Assembly: GCF_008369445.1 (NCBI RefSeq)
Contig: NZ_VTWH01000001.1
Span: forward strand, 620,001-684,000
Direction of reading: 5' to 3'
DNA from: Aureimonas fodinaquatilis
GTDB lineage: Bacteria; Pseudomonadota; Alphaproteobacteria; Rhizobiales; Rhizobiaceae
Length of the DNA: 64,000 bases
Every line of letters begins with the position of its first letter. Position 1 is the first letter of the stretch. The notes below the pieces were generated by a model. The model was not told where the DNA came from and made no database searches. It worked only from the letters and a program-made list of their open reading frames with translations. Both the position numbers and the translations under genes were made by a program. Positions 37,737 through 46,449 of this stretch are shown here, one piece after another.

Positions 37737-38495
37737 TTACGTGCCGGCTATGTCAGTGGGGGCGGGAGCGGCGACATAGGCTTTTTCGTTGGGGTCAAAC
37801 ATCGCGATGCCGCCATTTGCAGGGTTTGTTGGTTCTTCGTTCTGCAGCACGTCCCAGTGTTCAGCCAATTTTCCGGCCTCAATTCGAAATATGTCGATCA
37901 CCACCTGTGGTTTGTCCGCCCAGCCACGGATGCGGCCGTGAGCGGCAACGAAATTGCCTTCAGCGATCATAAGTCCAGGCTCATAGTAGACGTCCTTTGA
38001 CATCCCGGCAACGAGTGCCTGCAAAGCGTCACGGCCCTGACGAATGTTGGGATTGTGCTGTATGTAGTCTGGGGCATAGAGCCGCTCCACTGCCGACGCG
38101 TCATGACGCTGGAACAATGAGGTCATAGCTTCAAGTACCAGCGCTTTATTGTGCCGCGGACGGTCGTCAAATTGACGATGCGCGTCATGTGTGATGGCAA
38201 TTGTCCCGGTCATGCGCATAAACTGATGATCGGGCAATGTGGCGAATGAGTGAACCAGACCGCGGTCATAATCCTGAATATTCGTGACGGTCGCCCCGCT
38301 GGCCTCCTGCCAGCTGATGACGAAAACACTGTTGCCGAGCGCAATGACCTGAATATCAACGGTTTCGGTCCGGGCAAACGGTCCCTCAGTTATCTCGAAC
38401 TGCAACTGCGTTGTGGACAGAAAGGTCAGGCTGACATTGAACGTCGGATAGGAGACATCCATTTTCATTCCGACGGGGAAAATATTGATCGACAT
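37737..38495 (-). CDS. MoaF-like domain fused to SnoaL/NTF2-like domain
   Basis: 252 aa in two parts. Residues 1-112 resemble the lipocalin-like MoaF family (MSINIFPVGMKMDVSYPTFN, followed by paired beta-strands). Residues 115-252 are a SnoaL/NTF2-like alpha+beta cone (LFQRHDASAVERLYAPDYIQHNP, DIFRIEAGKLAEHWDVLQ). Both folds bind small hydrophobic ligands, and SnoaL-type domains also act as cyclases, hydratases or isomerases. Cytosolic, no signal peptide. It lies between an LLM oxidoreductase and a cysteine hydrolase, consistent with a small oxidative catabolic set. Confidence 0.78.
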   Translation of the reverse strand: MSINIFPVGMKMDVSYPTFNVSLTFLSTTQLQFEITEGPFARTETVDIQVIALGNSVFVISWQEASGATVTNIQDYDRGLVHSFATLPDHQFMRMTGTIAITHDAHRQFDDRPRHNKALVLEAMTSLFQRHDASAVERLYAPDYIQHNPNIRQGRDALQALVAGMSKDVYYEPGLMIAEGNFVAAHGRIRGWADKPQVVIDIFRIEAGKLAEHWDVLQNEEPTNPANGGIAMFDPNEKAYVAAPAPTDIAGT

Positions 38496-38543
38496 TCGTT
38501 CAGTCCTGATCCGATTGACGTAAAGTCGGCAAAGTCGGCTCGG

Positions 38544-39212
38544 CTAACCCTTGGCCTGGTTGCCCGGGAGTGGTGTGTTCAGCAACTGCTGCTCCCAAAG
38601 ATATGCTATGCCGCTTCCGGCAGCATGCTGAAGCACCACCTCATTCAGGGCATTGGCAGTTTCTGATCTTGCCCAGTCGCGCTGCCATTCAGACGCCAGC
38701 GCAAGCCAGGTCATCATGTTCACCCCGGCCGCGATCATCCGGTGTATGGCCACTTCGTGCCCCTCGGCCGAAACAGCGCCTGACGCATCGGTTATCACGG
38801 TCACGTCCCAGCCTTCGCCCGCCGCTTGAATTGCTGGCATTGCGACGCAAATCTCGGTCCACAGGCCCGCAATGATCAACTGCTTTCGGCCAGTGGCCTT
38901 TACGATGTCTACGACCGCCGGGTCCTGCCAGGTGTTGATGAAAGTCCGGTCAATCACTTCCTGATCAGGAAAAACCTCGGTGATCTGCGGAAAGATGCGC
39001 CCACCCCGATCAGCGACCACGCTGGTCAGTATCGTCGGAACGCCGAAGACCTTTGCCGCCTTTGCAAGCGCTGCCGCATTGTTCACCGCCATGTGCGGAT
39101 CGTGACTGTTCAGGTTCGCAAGCTGGTACGGTTGATGGTCAATCAGCACGAGAACCGAGTCTTCGGGGCGAAGCAGTGAAGACAGGCCGTTACGAAAAGT
39201 CATTTGATACAT
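38544..39212 (-). CDS. Isochorismatase-family cysteine hydrolase (YcaC-like)
   Basis: A 222-aa cysteine hydrolase. The catalytic triad is visible: Asp25 in VLVLIDHQPYQ, Lys in ATGRKQLIIAG and Cys in GLWTEICVAMPA. This resembles the YcaC/nicotinamidase-like branch, which hydrolyses amides, isochorismate-like ethers or carbamates. An alternative start MTFRNG at 39203 is possible. First gene of the minus-strand run that continues to the MoaF-SnoaL and LLM genes; 48 nt separate it from the next. Confidence 0.88.
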   Translation of the reverse strand: MYQMTFRNGLSSLLRPEDSVLVLIDHQPYQLANLNSHDPHMAVNNAAALAKAAKVFGVPTILTSVVADRGGRIFPQITEVFPDQEVIDRTFINTWQDPAVVDIVKATGRKQLIIAGLWTEICVAMPAIQAAGEGWDVTVITDASGAVSAEGHEVAIHRMIAAGVNMMTWLALASEWQRDWARSETANALNEVVLQHAAGSGIAYLWEQQLLNTPLPGNQAKG

Positions 39213-39444
39213 CCTCTATGAGAAGCTCATTGGATCGGGTGTATCGCAGAGTATCGAATGCCTCAGACTGTTGCGGTGTACAGGCTGCGATATTGTTGCC
39301 GATCTTGCGGTCTTTCCGCAATTTGACCGATCGAGCGACGGTACAGCCTTATCAGACGTGCTTCCTGCAGGCTTTGCCGCAAACTTGACAACCGGCAGCA
39401 CCTTGCAGCCGATGACCGTGCAGACGCTCGGTCGGTCTTATGGG

Positions 39445-40149
39445 TCAGCCTGGCAACATGGCCAACCATCCGGACAGCGTCTCTTTTCCTGCCGCCTCAA
39501 GCCTGCCTGAATGGCGATGCGCATCACCCCGCAGCGTGATCGGGCTGATGCCGGCTGCGGCCAGCTCGCTCGCATGTCCCAGGAGCCAGTGCTCGAAACG
39601 CGCCCCCAGAACCTCCGGATGAAACTGAAGGCCGAGCACATTCAGCCCGCGCGCAAATGCCTGGTTTTGACAGATCGGCGTTGAGGCGAGAAGTTCGCAG
39701 CCATCGGGCAGGTCAAATGTATCGCCATGCCAGTGCAACACGGGCACATCGCGCAATGCGGCAAGCGGGTTGAGCTCGCCAGTGTGTGAAAGCACCAGTG
39801 CCGACCAGCCAATCTCCTTGGCTGGCCCGGGATAAACCTTTGCGCCAAGTGCCGCAGCCATCAACTGAGCACCGAGGCAGATGCCGAGCGTTGGCAGGTC
39901 AGCCTCAAGGCGCGCCCGCAGCAAGCGGATTTCTGTTGAAACGACAGGATATGCCTCATCTTCGTAAACGCCGATAGGGCCTCCCAGAACGACAAGTAGG
40001 TCAGGTCCAAGCGGATCGAGAGCGCCAATGTCTCGTTCTGCGACATCAACATATTCGATCCTATAGCCAGCATCGCGCAAGGGAGCCTCGAAGCTGCCGA
40101 GATCCTCAAATCCGATATGGCGAATGGCCTGTACTGTGCGCTGGGTCAT
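39445..40149 (-). CDS. Class I glutamine amidotransferase-like protein
   Basis: A 234-aa stand-alone GATase1 domain of the GuaA/YfeJ type. It has the nucleophile elbow LGICLGAQLMAAALG and the catalytic His-x-Glu in GLQFHPEVLGARFEHW. No synthetase partner is fused. It overlaps the short homoserine dehydrogenase by 4 nt (ATGA), so the two are coupled; a role in transferring or removing a gamma-glutamyl or amide group on a related amino acid is possible but not shown. Confidence 0.85.
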   Translation of the reverse strand: MTQRTVQAIRHIGFEDLGSFEAPLRDAGYRIEYVDVAERDIGALDPLGPDLLVVLGGPIGVYEDEAYPVVSTEIRLLRARLEADLPTLGICLGAQLMAAALGAKVYPGPAKEIGWSALVLSHTGELNPLAALRDVPVLHWHGDTFDLPDGCELLASTPICQNQAFARGLNVLGLQFHPEVLGARFEHWLLGHASELAAAGISPITLRGDAHRHSGRLEAAGKETLSGWLAMLPG

Positions 40150-41171
40150 GGTGCATCCTTGAAAAGTGACGGACTGCCGCTGCGTGCTGCGAGGATATGT
40201 TCAAAATCTTTCAGCGCTGCGGCAGCCGTTGCAAGCGGCTCTGTACCAGACCCGATGGCCACCGTTTCGCCCATCGCGTCAGTGATGATGCGTATCGCTT
40301 TATCCTTTCCGCGCACATTCGCAAGCGGGTCGTGCAGTGGATAGGTTCGAATGCCGACGCTGGCGCGAATGTTTCCATTTGCCGCTTTAAGAGAACCAAC
40401 GAGCTTGGGGACAAGACCTTGCGCGCGCCATTCGTTGAGCTGTTCTACCGTAACCGAGTGGATGCCTTCGACCGTGATGTCCTCCATGGCGAGGTTCGCA
40501 CCAAGGCCGAAATTGGCGATGATCAGCAGTTTGCTGGCAGTGTCCCAGCCTTCCGTGTCGTTGCGCGGATCGGCTTCGGCAAAGCCGCCCGCCTGCGCCT
40601 GCCGCAACGCTTCTTCGTAGCCAAGTCCTTGGGTGGTCATGGCATCGAGCAGGAAATTCGTGGTGGCATTGAGAATGCCCTCGATCTCCAGAACCTCACA
40701 GCCCTTGAGGCTGTGTTGGATGAGATCGACTGTTGGCAGAGCGGCTGCGGCAGCGCCGCTGAGCTTCAGCATCGCACCTGAAGCGTGTGCGATTTCCTGC
40801 AACTCCCTTCCACTATGAACCAGTGCGCCCTTGGAAATTGCGATTGTGTCACGCCCGGCTGATAGCGCCGCGCGCATATAGGCAAGGCCTGGACCTCCGG
40901 TGCGGAAATCGCTCGGTCCTGCCTCGATCAGAACGTCGGCACCGCTTGCTTCAATGAAGTCCGGGCCTGACAGTCCGACCTCCAGAGTGTCGAACCGGTC
41001 AGCTTCAAGACCGTCTGCGTCGGCAACGCCTGACCGGGATCCGCATACCGCAACCAGTCGGACCTCCGCTTGATACACTTGCCGATACCTCTGGCGACGC
41101 TCTAACAGCAGATTGGCCGTAGCGCGGCCGACGCCTCCGAAACCTGCAATCGCAACTCTGAAAACTTGCAT
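40146..41171 (-). CDS. Homoserine dehydrogenase-like protein, short form without ACT domain
   Basis: 341 aa from ATG 41171 (AAAGGA upstream). It has the NAD(P)-binding GFGGVG at 10-15, and the catalytic-region motifs KGALVHSGRELQEIAH and EIEGILNATTNFLLDAM followed by GFAEADPRNDTEGWDTASKL, which is the homoserine dehydrogenase signature. The ACT regulatory domain of biosynthetic Hom is missing, so feedback inhibition by threonine is unlikely. Its neighbours are a GATase and a divergent LysE exporter rather than thrB/thrC, suggesting a catabolic or secondary role. The frame is open to 41378, but that extension is not family-like. Confidence 0.85.
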   Translation of the reverse strand: MQVFRVAIAGFGGVGRATANLLLERRQRYRQVYQAEVRLVAVCGSRSGVADADGLEADRFDTLEVGLSGPDFIEASGADVLIEAGPSDFRTGGPGLAYMRAALSAGRDTIAISKGALVHSGRELQEIAHASGAMLKLSGAAAAALPTVDLIQHSLKGCEVLEIEGILNATTNFLLDAMTTQGLGYEEALRQAQAGGFAEADPRNDTEGWDTASKLLIIANFGLGANLAMEDITVEGIHSVTVEQLNEWRAQGLVPKLVGSLKAANGNIRASVGIRTYPLHDPLANVRGKDKAIRIITDAMGETVAIGSGTEPLATAAAALKDFEHILAARSGSPSLFKDAP

Positions 41172-41410
41172 GGTTTCGGTTCCTTTGCGTAGAATCACTT
41201 GGCGTTGGCGAAACGGCACCATATCGCAGACCTCCGCATTATCGACACATTGCCCACAGTGCACGCCACATCTGACCGCTGATCGACCTTGCCAGTGACT
41301 CGCAGATATCAGTAGCAACGCTTCCGATCTTAAGCAGCGACTTCCCGCGATCAGTGCTTGCGTTTGACCTGTGATCATGGATTGCTTGGCTTCTCAACAG
41401 GAGAAAGATC
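41172..41410. promoter_or_regulatory. Divergent promoter region between homoserine dehydrogenase-like and LysE genes
   Basis: 239 nt without a coding frame that resembles a protein. It must hold both outward promoters. No long palindrome is obvious. Confidence 0.4.
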
Positions 41411-42046
41411 ATGTCCCTTGAGCACTGGTTGGCTTTTGTCACGGCATCCGCCGTTCTTCTGGCAATTCCGGGGCCGACAATTCTTCTTGTGATCTCCTAC
41501 GCGCTTGGACATGGACGAAAGGCAGCCGCCTCGACTGTCGCTGGTGTTGCGCTGGGTGACTTCACCGCAATGACGGCCTCGATGCTTGGATTGGGTGCGC
41601 TGCTTGCAACATCGGCCACACTGTTCACCGCGCTGAAATGGGTTGGCGCAGCTTATCTTGTCTATCTCGGCATCAAGCTCTGGCGTGCTCCGGTTTCAGC
41701 GCACGCAGCCGATGATGCGGCAGACGCGGCGCCAAAAGAACGACCCATCCGCATTTTTCTGCACACCTATATCGTAACGGCGCTCAACCCGAAGAGCATT
41801 ATCTTCTTCGTCGCCTTTCTTCCGCAGTTCCTCGACACCACGCGCCCTCTGTTCCAGCAGATGGTGATCTTCGAGGTAACTTTTCTTGTTCTGGCAACAA
41901 TCAACGCCGCACTTTACGCTTTGTTGGCCTCAATGGCTCGCAAGTCGATTGTTCGGCCAGGTGTTCAGCGGGCGGTCAACCGGGTTGGCGGTTCTTTGAT
42001 GATTGGAGCCGGTGCACTGGCGGCTGGGTGGCGTCGGGCTGTCTGA
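41411..42046 (+). CDS. LysE/RhtB-family amino acid exporter
   Basis: A 211-aa inner-membrane protein with about six helices. It begins LEHWLAFVTASAVLLAIPGPTILLVISYALGHG, the family's GPT motif, and contains LNPKSIIFFVAFLPQFLD in the second half. RhtB/LysE proteins export homoserine, threonine, lysine or arginine. Its divergent placement beside a homoserine dehydrogenase makes homoserine or threonine efflux an attractive guess. ATG 41411 follows AACAGGAGAAAGATC (strong ribosome-binding site). Confidence 0.92.
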   Translation: MSLEHWLAFVTASAVLLAIPGPTILLVISYALGHGRKAAASTVAGVALGDFTAMTASMLGLGALLATSATLFTALKWVGAAYLVYLGIKLWRAPVSAHAADDAADAAPKERPIRIFLHTYIVTALNPKSIIFFVAFLPQFLDTTRPLFQQMVIFEVTFLVLATINAALYALLASMARKSIVRPGVQRAVNRVGGSLMIGAGALAAGWRRAV

Positions 42047-42087
42047 AGATCTGCAAAAGGATCTGACCACAGGCAAACCAAACGCCG

Positions 42088-42567
42088 TCAACCGCGTCGC
42101 GCGGCCTCAATTGCCGCAACGTCAATCTTTTTCATCTCCATCATTGCCTGAAAAGCGCGTTTCGCTTCATCGCCGCCTGCAGCGATCGCCTCCGTCAAAA
42201 CGCGCGGGGTAATCTGCCAGGATACGCCCCATCTGTCCTTGCACCAGCCGCAAACACTTTCCTGACCGCCATTGCCGACAATGGCATTCCAGTAGCGGTC
42301 GGTTTCCTCCTGATTGTCCGTGGCAATCTGGAAGGAAAACGCCTCGCTGTGCTTGTATGCTGTCCCGCCGTTCAATCCGATACACGGAATTCCGGCCACC
42401 GTGAATTGAACTGTCAGGACGTCGCCCTGCTTGCCTGCCGGGTAATCGCCAGGGGCCGTGTGAACCGCCTGAACCGAACTGTCTGGAAAAACCTCGGCAT
42501 AAAAGCGCGCCGCTGCCTCCGCATCCTTTTCATACCAGACGCATATGGTGTTTTTGGCAATGGTCAT
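42088..42567 (-). CDS. VOC-family protein (PhnB-like)
   Basis: A 159-aa single-module VOC protein of the PhnB/3-demethylubiquinone-methyltransferase-like group. It begins AKNTICVWYEKDAEAAARFYAEVFPDS, has FTVAGIPCIGLNGG, and ends with CGWCKDRWGVSWQITPRVL, the typical DRWGVSWQ signature. Function unknown; the fold suggests metal- or ligand-binding. It follows a two-module VOC gene by 17 nt, forming an operon divergent from a MarR regulator. Confidence 0.85.
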   Translation of the reverse strand: MTIAKNTICVWYEKDAEAAARFYAEVFPDSSVQAVHTAPGDYPAGKQGDVLTVQFTVAGIPCIGLNGGTAYKHSEAFSFQIATDNQEETDRYWNAIVGNGGQESVCGWCKDRWGVSWQITPRVLTEAIAAGGDEAKRAFQAMMEMKKIDVAAIEAARRG

Positions 42568-42584
42568 GGCTTGCCCCTTTGGCG

Positions 42585-43361
42585 TTAGCGTGTGCGTGGG
42601 CCGACGAGGCCAAAACGCGAACCCTGATCATCTTCGCCAACAAATGCGAAGCAGTTGCCGGGAATTTCGTCCGGTCCCTGAATCGCAGTTCCGCCAGCCT
42701 GACCAAACCGCTCCACCGCGGCATCAATATCGTCGACTGCAAAATAAACCAGCCAACCCGCCTGCCCATTTGGCACCTCGCCCATGACCGCTCCGATGCA
42801 GTTCGGCCCGGCATGGATGAAACTGTATTCGCCCAATTCGCCCATGGGCATCCCGCCTTCCTTGCGCAGGCCAAGAAGCGTTCCGTAAAACGCAATGGCC
42901 GCATCAGGATCGGGCGAGGTGAGCTCGTTCCATACGGCGTGACCCTGTGGAGCACGCTGGCCGCATTTGAAAGCCTGGCTGTCTTCCTCACTTGCGCCAC
43001 GCATCAGATAGAACAAGGCACCGAATGGGTCGCTCAGGAACGCGAAGCGTCCTACATCCGGAATGTCAGTCGGCGGCACATGAATGGAGGCACCTACCTG
43101 CTCGGCGGTTTGCGCACTGCTGTCCACATCATCCACACCGAAGTAAACCAGCCAGCGCCGAGGCATATCCTCGCCCGCGGGCTGCTGCATAACGCCGGAA
43201 ACTGCTGTGCTGCCCGCGTTTGCCACGCGATAGTCCAGCTCCGGGGTGGCAGGCATGCGCTCAAACTGCCAGCCAAGCACATGCCCGTAAAAGCGCTCTG
43301 CCGCATCGGCATCCGCGCTGATCAGCTCATACCAGATCGGAATTCCCTGCCTGTTTGTCAT
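42585..43361 (-). CDS. Two-module VOC/glyoxalase-like protein (CFP30B type)
   Basis: 258 aa with two glyoxalase-like modules (1-125 and 130-258). Each begins with a GxPxWxEL(I/T)SxDxDAAxxFY pattern, as GIPIWYELISADADAAERFY and HAVWNELTSPDPDAAIAFY. Modules contain DMPRRWLVYFGVDDVD and QAGWLVYFAVDDID. The CFP30 group is widespread in Actinobacteria and Alphaproteobacteria, with no settled activity. It is co-transcribed with the downstream single-module VOC gene and divergent from MarR. Confidence 0.87.
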   Translation of the reverse strand: MTNRQGIPIWYELISADADAAERFYGHVLGWQFERMPATPELDYRVANAGSTAVSGVMQQPAGEDMPRRWLVYFGVDDVDSSAQTAEQVGASIHVPPTDIPDVGRFAFLSDPFGALFYLMRGASEEDSQAFKCGQRAPQGHAVWNELTSPDPDAAIAFYGTLLGLRKEGGMPMGELGEYSFIHAGPNCIGAVMGEVPNGQAGWLVYFAVDDIDAAVERFGQAGGTAIQGPDEIPGNCFAFVGEDDQGSRFGLVGPRTR

Positions 43362-43423
43362 CGACGTAATCCTCTCCTGAACAGTTGATGAACTCTGAGC
43401 CCGTAAACCGACTTGACGATAAC

Positions 43424-43435
43424 GTTGATATCAAC
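43424..43435. promoter_or_regulatory. Candidate MarR operator
   Basis: Perfect 12-bp palindrome GTTGATATCAAC in the VOC-MarR intergenic, 11 nt before the MarR start and 63 nt from the VOC start. The placement fits autoregulation and control of the divergent VOC operon. Confidence 0.55.
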
Positions 43436-43446
43436 ATAAATGGCTT

Positions 43447-43929
43447 ATGTCCACCGAAGCTCTCAGCAAGGCGATTGTGCCCTTTGAAACCACACTTCTG
43501 GTGCGGGATCATTGCCTGTGTCTGCATGCACAGCGAGCAGCGCGAGCGCTGGCTCGCCGATTTGACGACGCTTTGCGCCCGCTGGGCCTGAAGAGCGGCC
43601 AGTTTTCGATTTTGATGTCGCTCAACCGACCACACCCGCCAACACTTGGCGCCGTGGCGGAACTGCTGGCGATGGATCGTACGACTTTGACGGCAAACCT
43701 CAAGCCGCTCGAACGGCAGGGCCTGATCCGCGTTCAGTCAGACCAGAAAGACCGGCGCGCCCGCCGCCTGGCTCTGACCGCGAAAGGACAAAGCCTTCTT
43801 GTCCAGGCCGTGCCGGTCTGGAAAGAAACGCACGCGGCGGTCGAAGCCGGACTGTTGCCAGGCGGCGGCGACCGTTTGCGCGCTGATCTCAATGCGCTGG
43901 TGCGTCACATCGAACGTGTTGATCCCTGA
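43447..43929 (+). CDS. MarR-family transcriptional regulator
   Basis: A 160-aa winged-helix repressor: LGAVAELLAMDRTTLTANLKPLERQGLI (recognition helix) and QSDQKDRRARRLALTAKGQSLL (wing). The N-terminal segment RDHCLCLHAQRAARALARRFDD has two close cysteines, as in some redox-sensing MarR proteins (OhrR/DUF24-like behaviour is speculative). It likely controls itself and the two VOC genes through the adjacent palindrome. It is convergent with the ThDP enzyme gene (19 nt). Confidence 0.9.
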   Translation: MSTEALSKAIVPFETTLLVRDHCLCLHAQRAARALARRFDDALRPLGLKSGQFSILMSLNRPHPPTLGAVAELLAMDRTTLTANLKPLERQGLIRVQSDQKDRRARRLALTAKGQSLLVQAVPVWKETHAAVEAGLLPGGGDRLRADLNALVRHIERVDP

Positions 43930-43948
43930 ACAAGCTGCAGCCAGCTTG

Positions 43949-45604
43949 TCATGCGCATTCGACATCCGGTGTGCGGTTGCGCAATTCATCGACAAGCACG
44001 CGTGTATTTTCGGAGTAATCGATCGGCACGTCGACTATGTGGACGCCACCCTGGCTAAAGGCTGCCTCCAGCGTTGGCACCAGATCCTCAACCTTGCTGA
44101 CCCGCGTTCCTTTAGCGCCATATGACTGGGCATATTGCACAAAATCCGGGTTGCCAAAGCTCATGCCAAAATCCGGGAAACCGTCCACTGCCTGCTTCCA
44201 CCGGATCATGCCATAGGCGCTGTCGTTCAGGATCACCACGACAAGGTTCAACCCCAGGCGCATCGCTGTTTCTATTTCCTGCGAATTCATCATGAAGCCA
44301 CCATCGCCGCAGACAGCCATGACCCTGCGTTGCGGATAGAGCATGGCGGCCATCATTGCAGAGGGCAGGCCAGCTCCCATTGTGGCCAGCGCATTGTCAA
44401 GCAACAGCGTGTTGGCAATGTGCGTGCGATAATTGCGGGCGAACCATATTTTGTACATGCCATTGTCGAGGCAGACGATGCCATCTTCCGGCATGACCTT
44501 GCGCACATCGTGGACAATGCGTTGAGGGGTGATTGGAAAGCGGCTTTCCTCGGCGCGATCATTGATATGCGCCAGAATTTTCTGACGCAGATCCAGCATT
44601 CCTTCGTCGGCAGTCAGCCGACCCTCCAGCCGTTCACCAAGCCCCTCCACAGTTGCGCCGATATCGCCAATCACCTCAATGTCCGGGTGGTAAACCTGCT
44701 CGACCGTTGCGGACTGGTAGCCGATATGGACAACCTTCGGCCCGCCAGCGCTTTTCATGAGGAAAGGCGGTTTTTCGACCGTGTCATGACCAATCGAGAC
44801 AATCAGGTCGGCCCGTTCGACTGCCTCATGAACATAGTCGCCTTCCGAAAGGGCGGCAGTTCCCATGTAAAGATTGGAACCGCCATTAACCGCACCCTTG
44901 CCCATTTGCGTGTTGAAGAATGGAAGCCGGGTGCGGGCTATGAAAGTCGACAGCGCTTCAACAAGTGCTGGCCGGTTTCCCGCAGCGCCGATCATGACCA
45001 ATGGCCGCTTTGCTGCCAAAATCGTTTCCGCAGCACTGTCGAGAGCCTTTGCCGGGGCAACCGGGCGTTCAATCATGTGGCGCGGAATAACGGTGGCGTC
45101 GCCCACATCTTCTGAAGCAATATCCTCCGGCAATTCAAGATGCACCGGTCCGGGCCGTTCCTCCATGGCTACGCGAAAAGCGTCGCGAACCATTGCCGGA
45201 ATGCTGTCCGCATTGACAATCTGATGCGTCATCTTGGTCAGCGGCTTCATCGAAGCAACAATATCGACAATCTGGAAGCGGGCCTGTTTGGCGCTCATCA
45301 CCGGTTTCTGACCCGTGATCATGACCATCGGCATGGCACCCAGATGGGCGTAGGCAGCCCCGGTTGCCAGGTTCAGCGCGCCGGGGCCAAGTGTTGCGAG
45401 GCAGACGCCAGGTCTGCCCGTCAGGCGGCCATGTGTGGCCGCCATGAAAGCCGCTGCCTGCTCGTGTCGCGTCAGAACCAGTTTGATGCTCGACGTGCGC
45501 AGTGATTCCAGAATATCGAGGTTTTCCTCACCGGGCACACCGAAAATGCGGTCAACACCTTCATTTTCCAACGCAGCGACAAACAGGTCTGACCCTTTAG
45601 GCAT
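43949..45604 (-). CDS. Acetolactate synthase large subunit-like ThDP enzyme
   Basis: 551 aa from MPKGSD. It has the three-domain ThDP fold: GVPGEENLDILESLR with the cofactor-activating Glu, a central FAD/ADP-type domain, and the ThDP motif GDGGFMMNSQEIETAMRLGL ending in Asn of ILNDSAYG. This is closest in look to acetolactate synthases of the catabolic (AlsS-like) type. No small regulatory subunit is adjacent. It decarboxylates a 2-keto acid such as pyruvate and transfers the resulting carbanion. Last gene of the TRAP-linked operon, with an 89-nt gap to the SDR gene. Related lyases (benzoylformate, oxalyl-CoA) are less likely by motif but not excluded. Confidence 0.85.
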   Translation of the reverse strand: MPKGSDLFVAALENEGVDRIFGVPGEENLDILESLRTSSIKLVLTRHEQAAAFMAATHGRLTGRPGVCLATLGPGALNLATGAAYAHLGAMPMVMITGQKPVMSAKQARFQIVDIVASMKPLTKMTHQIVNADSIPAMVRDAFRVAMEERPGPVHLELPEDIASEDVGDATVIPRHMIERPVAPAKALDSAAETILAAKRPLVMIGAAGNRPALVEALSTFIARTRLPFFNTQMGKGAVNGGSNLYMGTAALSEGDYVHEAVERADLIVSIGHDTVEKPPFLMKSAGGPKVVHIGYQSATVEQVYHPDIEVIGDIGATVEGLGERLEGRLTADEGMLDLRQKILAHINDRAEESRFPITPQRIVHDVRKVMPEDGIVCLDNGMYKIWFARNYRTHIANTLLLDNALATMGAGLPSAMMAAMLYPQRRVMAVCGDGGFMMNSQEIETAMRLGLNLVVVILNDSAYGMIRWKQAVDGFPDFGMSFGNPDFVQYAQSYGAKGTRVSKVEDLVPTLEAAFSQGGVHIVDVPIDYSENTRVLVDELRNRTPDVECA

Positions 45605-45708
45605 CTTTCGAACTCCCATGGTGACTATCCAGTGAAAAGTGCATGTAGGGCGCGGATCGACAAGCCCTAATACCGTGGATCAAACACTTCCGGGTGAGGC
45701 AGCAACTT

Positions 45709-46449
45709 TCAGGGAAGAGTTGATCCCGCATCGATGACCCAACCTGCACCATTCACATGCGCAGCCTGGTCGGACAGAAGAAATGCGACTGTGTCGGCCA
45801 CGCTTTCAGGAGGAATCGGTTGATTTCTTCCGGCGCGCTGCACCATGCGCCCGGCTTCGCCGGCCAGTGCGTCGATGGCATGAATCATTCTCGTCTCGAC
45901 GGGACCGGGCAACACCGCGTTGACCCGGATTTTCGTTCCTGCCATGTCCAGTGCGGCTGTGCGAGTGAGGCCCAGCACTGCGTGTTTGGCCGCAACATAT
46001 CCCGCAAGACCGGCGCGCCCGCGGATCGCGGATGTCGAGGCGATGTTCACCACCGCCCCGGCTTCTCGCGCGCGCATTCGCATCAGTCCATGGTGCAAAC
46101 CAAGGAAGACGCCGCGGACATTGATAGCGAGGACGCGGTCGAACATCTCTTCCGGATAGCTGTCAATCGGTGCGAACGCTCCCTCAATCCCTGCATTGTT
46201 GACCAGCATGTTGACGGGACCCAGTTCCGCCTCAGCCGCGTCCAGCGCAACCGACCAATCTTGCGATTGGGACACGTCGGCTCTGATCGCAAGGGCGCGG
46301 CCACCCGCTTCGGTAATCTCGCGGGCAGTTTCCTCAGCGGCTGCGGCGTCGATATCGACCGCAGCAACCGCTACACCGTCACCAGCCAGGCGCAGAGCGA
46401 TTGCCCGGCCGATCCCGCCCGCTGCCCCTGTGATAAATGCCGTCTTCAA
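45709..46449 (-). CDS. Short-chain dehydrogenase/reductase (SDR)
   Basis: A 246-aa classical SDR. The cofactor motif TGAAGGIG (residues 7-14), the NNAG motif (LVNNAGIEG), catalytic Ser in NIASTSAIRG and YVAAK (Tyr-x3-Lys) are all present. PGPVETRM is the typical C-terminal loop. It should interconvert a secondary alcohol and ketone with NAD(P). It overlaps the acetoacetate-decarboxylase-like gene by 4 nt, in the same operon as the TRAP transporter. Confidence 0.92.
   Translation of the reverse strand: MKTAFITGAAGGIGRAIALRLAGDGVAVAAVDIDAAAAEETAREITEAGGRALAIRADVSQSQDWSVALDAAEAELGPVNMLVNNAGIEGAFAPIDSYPEEMFDRVLAINVRGVFLGLHHGLMRMRAREAGAVVNIASTSAIRGRAGLAGYVAAKHAVLGLTRTAALDMAGTKIRVNAVLPGPVETRMIHAIDALAGEAGRMVQRAGRNQPIPPESVADTVAFLLSDQAAHVNGAGWVIDAGSTLP

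Noticed and set aside
44135-45115. Plus-strand frame of 326 codons opposite the ThDP enzyme
   Set aside because: Antisense to an intact ThDP domain (GDGG motif); no protein-like pattern.
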